From Aurantibrevibacter sp041749595 (GTDB taxonomy: Bacteria > Bacteroidota > Bacteroidia > Flavobacteriales > Flavobacteriaceae): a stretch of DNA of 38,133 nt. The number at the start of each line of letters is the position of its first letter. The first letter of the stretch is position 1. The stretch spans positions 1 through 38,133 of the forward strand of contig JBGTBA010000062.1 of the NCBI GenBank assembly GCA_041749595.1, in the 5' to 3' direction. The notes under the pieces are model-generated. The model ran no database searches. It saw nothing but the letters and a program-made list of their open reading frames with translations, and was not told the origin of the DNA. A program made the position numbers and the translations under genes. Below, in pieces: positions 35,001 to 38,133 of the stretch.

Positions 35001-36772
35001 TTCATATAACCATCATTGTCATAATCTGCTAATGGGTCAAACCCAAATTGTCCCTGATTTATGCAGAATTGGTAATCGGAAGGTTCAAAAACCACAATTT
35101 TCCCGTTAAGAGTTCCGGCCCAGATGGTTCCGGGAAAATTATCGGAATCGCTGTTGCACGAAATGCCCAAGGCGTTGCCTCCAATTCCGGTAAGTAAAGG
35201 CTGGGTAAGCTTTAACAGAGACCCATCTTCATTTAATTCCACCCTTTTTAACCTGCCCTGATTGTCGCCAGCGATGAGATTACCCTGCATGGCTCCGTTG
35301 AAATTGGTTGCGCTATATTCGTCCAACCCATTGGTGTTTACGGACCAAAGGGTAACGTTGTTGTCGTTTTCCCCATCCGGGTTCGGAGTGCCAGGTCCCC
35401 GCCAATCGCCTTCCACGGGGTTGGCCACGGATACTGGAGGCCAATTGGCCGGTAATGCCCGTTGAGCGTTTGTTGTCGATCCTGGAGTACTTCCATTAGG
35501 ATCGTAGACTTGGGTACGAAAAACAGCGACATTTGTGCCGAACTTCTCTGGAGCCGTGTAAAGCCCTGCACCATAGGGATTAGCTCTAATGGGGTTGGGA
35601 TGGCCTCCATAAGTACTGCCAAATATGTAGTTTTGAAGATCGGTTGTAACCAATTGCAAATGGTCTTTGTTGTCTACCTTTTCGCCATTGATCGAAGTAG
35701 TACTTCCCGGCTCACTGGGGTCGTAGTCATTTATGGGATTTGGGGTTCCTTCGTTTATGGTAAGGCCACCCCACCCCCCATTGGCACCATTGTCTGAAAC
35801 GTACAATGATCCATTTTCTGTAACTACCAAATCATACGGATTTCTATATCCAGGGGATAAAATCTGTACGGGGCCACCCGGAACAATAACGGCCATGTTA
35901 AGTCCGTCATTGCCTCCGAACGGATCATTGATATCGACCCCGTTGTACCCTGTGTCATTGGGGTCGGTAATACCGTTCACATTGGGACGGACGGGATCAT
36001 CCAATGTCGGAAGGTCATAAATGTAGGCCCTGCCCTGGCTGTCGGTTTTTACATTCATTCCGTTGAGCATGTCAAGGTTTACGGCAATTACGGACGATGA
36101 TAGCGCATACTCACATAAAAAAGCAAAATTGTTCGATGGTGCTCCTGCGTTGGTATTACCACCCAACGCAACAATCAAATATTCCTGTCCTTTTATTTGG
36201 ACGTATTCTAAACCGTTGGTTGCGTGGTTCTCCTCCGATCTGGGCAAGCCACGGACGAGATCTACCACGTCCCAAGAAGAACCGTTCCATGAAAAACGGG
36301 TTAGGATGCCAGAATTTGTGTCAAGATCTACATCTCCTTGGTCTACACCCGCTCCCATTCGGAAATCACTTGAGGTGGCGTAAATAATTGGGTTGTTCGA
36401 GGTGCCGGCAACTATTAAGCCCGTGGTTTGGCGGTTTGTCACTTCTGGATTGATTGTTCCATCATCGTTATGGTTAACGATATCCTTGATCCCAGCCAAA
36501 TTCTCAATTGCAGTAACCACATAATCGTTCTGTCCATTTCTTTGTATGGACAGCACTTTTAGGGTTCCTGGATATTCTGCCACATACAGTCGGCCGTCGG
36601 GTCCAAACATCAGCGAAGTTACCCCGGTGGATACATTGCCTAAAACGTTGAAATTGAGATCTCCCTTCCCAAAGCCAATCTGGGCCGTTAGGTTGAAGCT
36701 CCCTATGGTGAGATAGAAGATTATCAATATATAGGTTGTGGGGCGTAATCGTAGAGGGTAGCGTTTCTTCAT
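32003..36772 (-). CDS. Giant T9SS-secreted protein: PQQ-dehydrogenase-like propeller, malectin-like domain, five PKD domains
   Basis: The 1589-residue protein has a signal peptide (cleavage near LTAQ). Residues about 35-565 look like the beta-propeller of soluble PQQ sugar dehydrogenases (FGPDGRLYVAEYPG; ENHATNGLEY; GYRNPYDLVVTENGSLYVSD). A short calcium-loop segment (583-645) and a lectin-like sandwich (about 650-895) follow. A malectin-type domain (about 898-1050: LRINAGGPQY, LHFAEIYWN) should bind sugar. Five PKD domains (about 1055-1492) act as spacer, and a type A T9SS sorting domain (about 1500-1589) ends the protein. It is probably a cell-surface sugar or polysaccharide oxidase or binder. 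PQQ-binding residues cannot be confirmed by eye. It is the first gene of the redox operon. Confidence 0.88.
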   Translation of the reverse strand: MKKRYPLRLRPTTYILIIFYLTIGSFNLTAQIGFGKGDLNFNVLGNVSTGVTSLMFGPDGRLYVAEYPGTLKVLSIQRNGQNDYVVTAIENLAGIKDIVNHNDDGTINPEVTNRQTTGLIVAGTSNNPIIYATSSDFRMGAGVDQGDVDLDTNSGILTRFSWNGSSWDVVDLVRGLPRSEENHATNGLEYVQIKGQEYLIVALGGNTNAGAPSNNFAFLCEYALSSSVIAVNLDMLNGMNVKTDSQGRAYIYDLPTLDDPVRPNVNGITDPNDTGYNGVDINDPFGGNDGLNMAVIVPGGPVQILSPGYRNPYDLVVTENGSLYVSDNGANGGWGGLTINEGTPNPINDYDPSEPGSTTSINGEKVDNKDHLQLVTTDLQNYIFGSTYGGHPNPIRANPYGAGLYTAPEKFGTNVAVFRTQVYDPNGSTPGSTTNAQRALPANWPPVSVANPVEGDWRGPGTPNPDGENDNNVTLWSVNTNGLDEYSATNFNGAMQGNLIAGDNQGRLKRVELNEDGSLLKLTQPLLTGIGGNALGISCNSDSDNFPGTIWAGTLNGKIVVFEPSDYQFCINQGQFGFDPLADYDNDGYMNQDELDNGSPHCNGNLYPSDHDRILGPPYVSDLNDPDDDADAIPDSFDPFQLGDPTTSGSDAFILPISNDFFATQNMGGYKNLGFTGVMNNGATGPNWVNWIDRTGAGPNPNDSFDETTGTITLQINEGTALGSSNNQEKGFQYGIRIDQNTGKVRVMGKLMGFHGPLQLYGNSAAPQGELGFFIGDGFQDDYIKYVITKQGFTVLQENSGVPETPVNISIPIEERPQAALVFYFLIDPTNGQIDFEYEMDGGSRKTAATMLAKGNVLKAIQQENLDLAVGIIGSSHATGVELEGTWDFLNVLPEISGFSLRINAGGPQYQYNGKLFEADHYFNGGQPFQNPNAQTAALFQTERTSSSLVFDYAIPLENGLYNVVLHFAEIYWNATGGASGAVGSRIFDVLMEGSTILDDFDILAETEPETPISKSFEVSVTDGELNLGFTSLAENGGVNQPKISAIEITGITNQSPTAVASANPISGTVPLEVHFTGSNSTDAVQVVRYQWDFMDGSPVSVLANPVHTYTTPGIYDVVLTVENTQGLTDIQSLRIQVSEPINQPPVAIASALPSNGTAPLVVSFLGQDSTDDEGITAYTWDFKDDTPVSNQINPIHTFSQSGIYQVELSVMDMEGLLDTTTVTVSVSAPINEPPTAVAQATPAFGNAPLVVLFDGSESFDDVGIASYYWDFNDGTTSIEIKPEKTFTSSGNYTVSLTVTDEDGLTHTAITTIAVNTPTNQAPVAIATASSTIGTIPFTVNFFGGNSTDDKDVVGFQWYFLDGTPISNAMDTDYTFTEQGTFTIVLEVTDAEGLTDITTLSVLVKNGQVDAPLAIISANPARGNAPLEVTFSAENSVPFEKITKFLWRFNEANATSAEITTTHVFNKAGIYEVTLTVFNGIGMSHTTTVSIVVLLPKENQSLNGNIMVNPAKDIASVQLIDLSDENRSVSRIYIHDLSGRLVGLFSPQDIYAHGVYEIPIATLGQGSLYFIGFEMDNGEKITLELLVAN

Positions 36773-37384
36773 AGCAACAGGGTTTGCTGGTTCTACTGAA
36801 ATTCATTGGGATTTGTTAATAAATGATATAAAGATAGTTTATTACGTTTTATATATCCTGCAAAAGGATTATTAAATCGACTAAATGAAGTTGATTGTCG
36901 ATAAATGACAATTTAGTAGTTTATTAATCGACCGGCTTATGGAGGCGCATGCATTTTTCGAAATTACTTTGGTCATAGCAAGGAAAGCTTTGGTTAAAAG
37001 TTTGGGTAATATACGAATAGGTTATATCCGGTTTGGTTAAGCTCCTTGTTATTTCTTGTGATGCTCACACCTTAAATATATCCTACTATAAAGTGTAAGT
37101 AATATCGGGTGTCCAGAGTGCTATACGATCACTATCGAAGCGTCGACAAAACCGTGCCTGTAAAAAATCCCGAATGTTCGTTAAGGTTTTCGCCCTTTGG
37201 TAAAATTTGGTGTATTGAGCATTTCTGAATTATATCCCAGACCAATAGCTACTTCACGGTTTAACACCTCCTAGGATAAATAGTAAAGGTGATGGTTTAT
37301 AGAAATTCCCAACTGCGGCACTCATCCTATACAACTAAGGGTATGTAGAGTCATGCAGAAATGGCTTGCCCTTCTCAGGTCAAT
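36773..37384. other. Intergenic region upstream of the redox operon
   Basis: No gene is seen in these 612 bp. It should contain the promoter of the giant PKD gene. A palindrome lies at 36894-36912. Short frames have many stops and no family features; the stretch from about 37060 to 37384 may be decayed sequence, but nothing can be named. Confidence 0.5.
36894..36912. promoter_or_regulatory. Palindrome upstream of the redox operon
   Basis: ATTGTC and GACAAT flank a 7-nt centre, and CTAAAT/ATTTAG partly overlap them. It lies about 120 bp before the start of the giant PKD gene and could be an operator; an Rrf2-type regulator is encoded nearby, but no link is shown. Confidence 0.3.
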
Positions 37385-37795
37385 TTACAGACTGAGGTCT
37401 TTTAAAGTGATTACCGTGCCGTTTTTTAGCACTTCCTTTACGATGGTCGATATTGTTTTCCTCTTGAAAGTATGCAGCAATTCTTCTTTAAAAGGCGAAA
37501 CAATATGGTGCACTGGACAAGGATGATCATTGTTGCACTTAACCAAGCCCATGAAGCATTCATTGAACCTTTCCGTGTTTTCTACGGTCAAAATTATATC
37601 CCATAAGGAGTTATCCATATGCTTGGGGGTCATAAAAAATCCACCTTTTGGACCCTTTACCGATACAATAATGCCACATGAAGCTAATTTCAGCAGCAAT
37701 TTTGCCAAAAAATGATGAGGAACTTCCAACTCCGATGCGATGCTTTTTGCTCCAAATTTGATTTTTTCATTGGAATTCATGGCCAAAAAAATCAC
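37385..37795 (-). CDS. Rrf2 family transcriptional regulator, start codon missing
   Basis: The frame encodes the Rrf2 winged helix (FGAKSIASELEVPHHFLAKLL; GIIVSVKGPKGGFF) and the Fe-S cysteine set CFMGLVKCNNDHPC (C-x6-C-x5-C), as in Bacteroidota IscR/NsrR-like sensors. The only start in the open frame is a GTG at 37795, but the conserved N-terminus NACKYALRS continues upstream of it to about 37822. No ATG, GTG or TTG precedes that part before a stop at 37853-37855. The gene may be 5'-disrupted, use an unusual start, or be a recent pseudogene. If active it would sense NO, redox state or Fe-S status and repress target genes. Confidence 0.75.
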   Translation of the reverse strand: MIFLAMNSNEKIKFGAKSIASELEVPHHFLAKLLLKLASCGIIVSVKGPKGGFFMTPKHMDNSLWDIILTVENTERFNECFMGLVKCNNDHPCPVHHIVSPFKEELLHTFKRKTISTIVKEVLKNGTVITLKDLSL

Positions 37796-37853
37796 AGATC
37801 TAAGCGCATATTTGCATGCATTTGTTGAACTAAACCTTCGGTAGCTACAAGTT

Positions 37854-37895
37854 CATAATTAGTATCTTACCAAGATAACTAAAATAGCAATTATG
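37854..37895. repeat. Inverted repeat before the recombinase gene
   Basis: CATAATT (37854-37860) and AATTATG (37889-37895) enclose an inner hairpin ATCTT/AAGAT (37864-37868, 37872-37876). The right arm contains the recombinase ATG. It could mark an element end or control translation. Confidence 0.35.
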
Positions 37896-38133
37896 ACTAC
37901 AAAAAAAAGAGTGTTGAAGCCCTAAGGGAGAACAAGCTCATTAACCAGGCCAAGCGCGAAGTTCCGGGATTCCCCGAACTGTTGTACCGTTTCGAGCGCA
38001 CCGTTTCTGTTTTGGGCAGAAGCCAAAGTACGTTCAGTAATTATTCCCGCCATATAGCGGCCATATCGCTGTATTTTGGCAAAGTCCCAACGGAGCTTGA
38101 CCCTGAACAGGTGCACGACCATTTGTTCTACCT
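37893..38133 (+). CDS. Tyrosine recombinase/integrase N-terminus, frameshifted and cut by the window edge
   Basis: An ATG at 37893 begins MTTKKRVLKP and stops after 10 codons. In the frame shifted by one base, a long open stretch runs from 37908 to the edge with the core-binding domain of Bacteroidota tyrosine recombinases: ALRENKLINQAKREVPGFPE, LLYRFERTVSVLGRSQSTFS, NYSRHIAAISLYFGK. The shift is exactly at an A8 run (37901-37908); nine A would join both parts into one protein. This may be a real frameshift, a slippage-dependent gene or a sequencing error. Such integrases sit on transposons, often beside IS91-type transposases, so an element probably begins here. The catalytic domain lies outside the window. 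Confidence 0.75.

Overview
The window is a piece of a marine-type Flavobacteriaceae chromosome (Bacteroidota). This rests on three things. Two proteins end in type IX secretion (T9SS) sorting domains. Several -7 boxes match the Bacteroidota pattern TAnnTTTG. The family repertoire fits too: DUF5777 barrel, SO2930-type dihaem cytochrome, FAS1 and PKD lipoproteins, YidC next to PyrG. The genus cannot be fixed from sequence alone. No rRNA, tRNA or CRISPR array was seen.

Left part (1-13764): mostly housekeeping. An SRPBCC-fold protein converges on a secreted GH65-type glycoside hydrolase, which diverges from guaA (GMP synthase). Downstream of guaA, closely packed on the same strand, are a five-LysM envelope protein, an OsmC-like protein, a DUF922 putative metalloprotease and an LD-carboxypeptidase. 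A Tat-signal TIM-barrel isomerase lies on the other strand. A small DUF3820 protein, pyrG and yidC follow.

Middle (13765-23437): two FAS1 (fasciclin) lipoproteins on the minus strand. The larger carries a recent in-frame 477-nt tandem duplication of a FAS1 domain. Then come mnmA, a T9SS-secreted subtilisin-like protease and a nitronate-monooxygenase-like protein, packed with 3-nt or negative spacing. A GMC oxidoreductase/gluconate-2-dehydrogenase subunit 3 pair looks like a Tat-exported redox module.

Accessory stretch (23438-25275): a small unknown lipoprotein, a 171-bp element with long imperfect terminal inverted repeats (MITE-like), and a YefM-YoeB toxin-antitoxin module with a good Bacteroidota promoter.

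Right part (25276-36772, all minus strand): a SCO protein and a secreted TPR protein. Then comes a redox locus that is the most interesting unit here. It encodes a 1589-residue T9SS-secreted protein (PQQ-sugar-dehydrogenase-like propeller, malectin-like domain, five PKD domains), a lipoprotein with calcium-binding repeats and two haem motifs, a one-haem lipoprotein, a DUF5777 beta-barrel and a small cytochrome c. I infer that it may be a cell-surface oxidation system with an outer-membrane electron route; this is untested.

Right edge (36773-38133): an Rrf2-type regulator whose conserved N-terminus has no start codon, and the start of a tyrosine recombinase whose frame is broken at an A8 run. 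The recombinase continues past the edge, so the window probably ends at the border of a mobile element.
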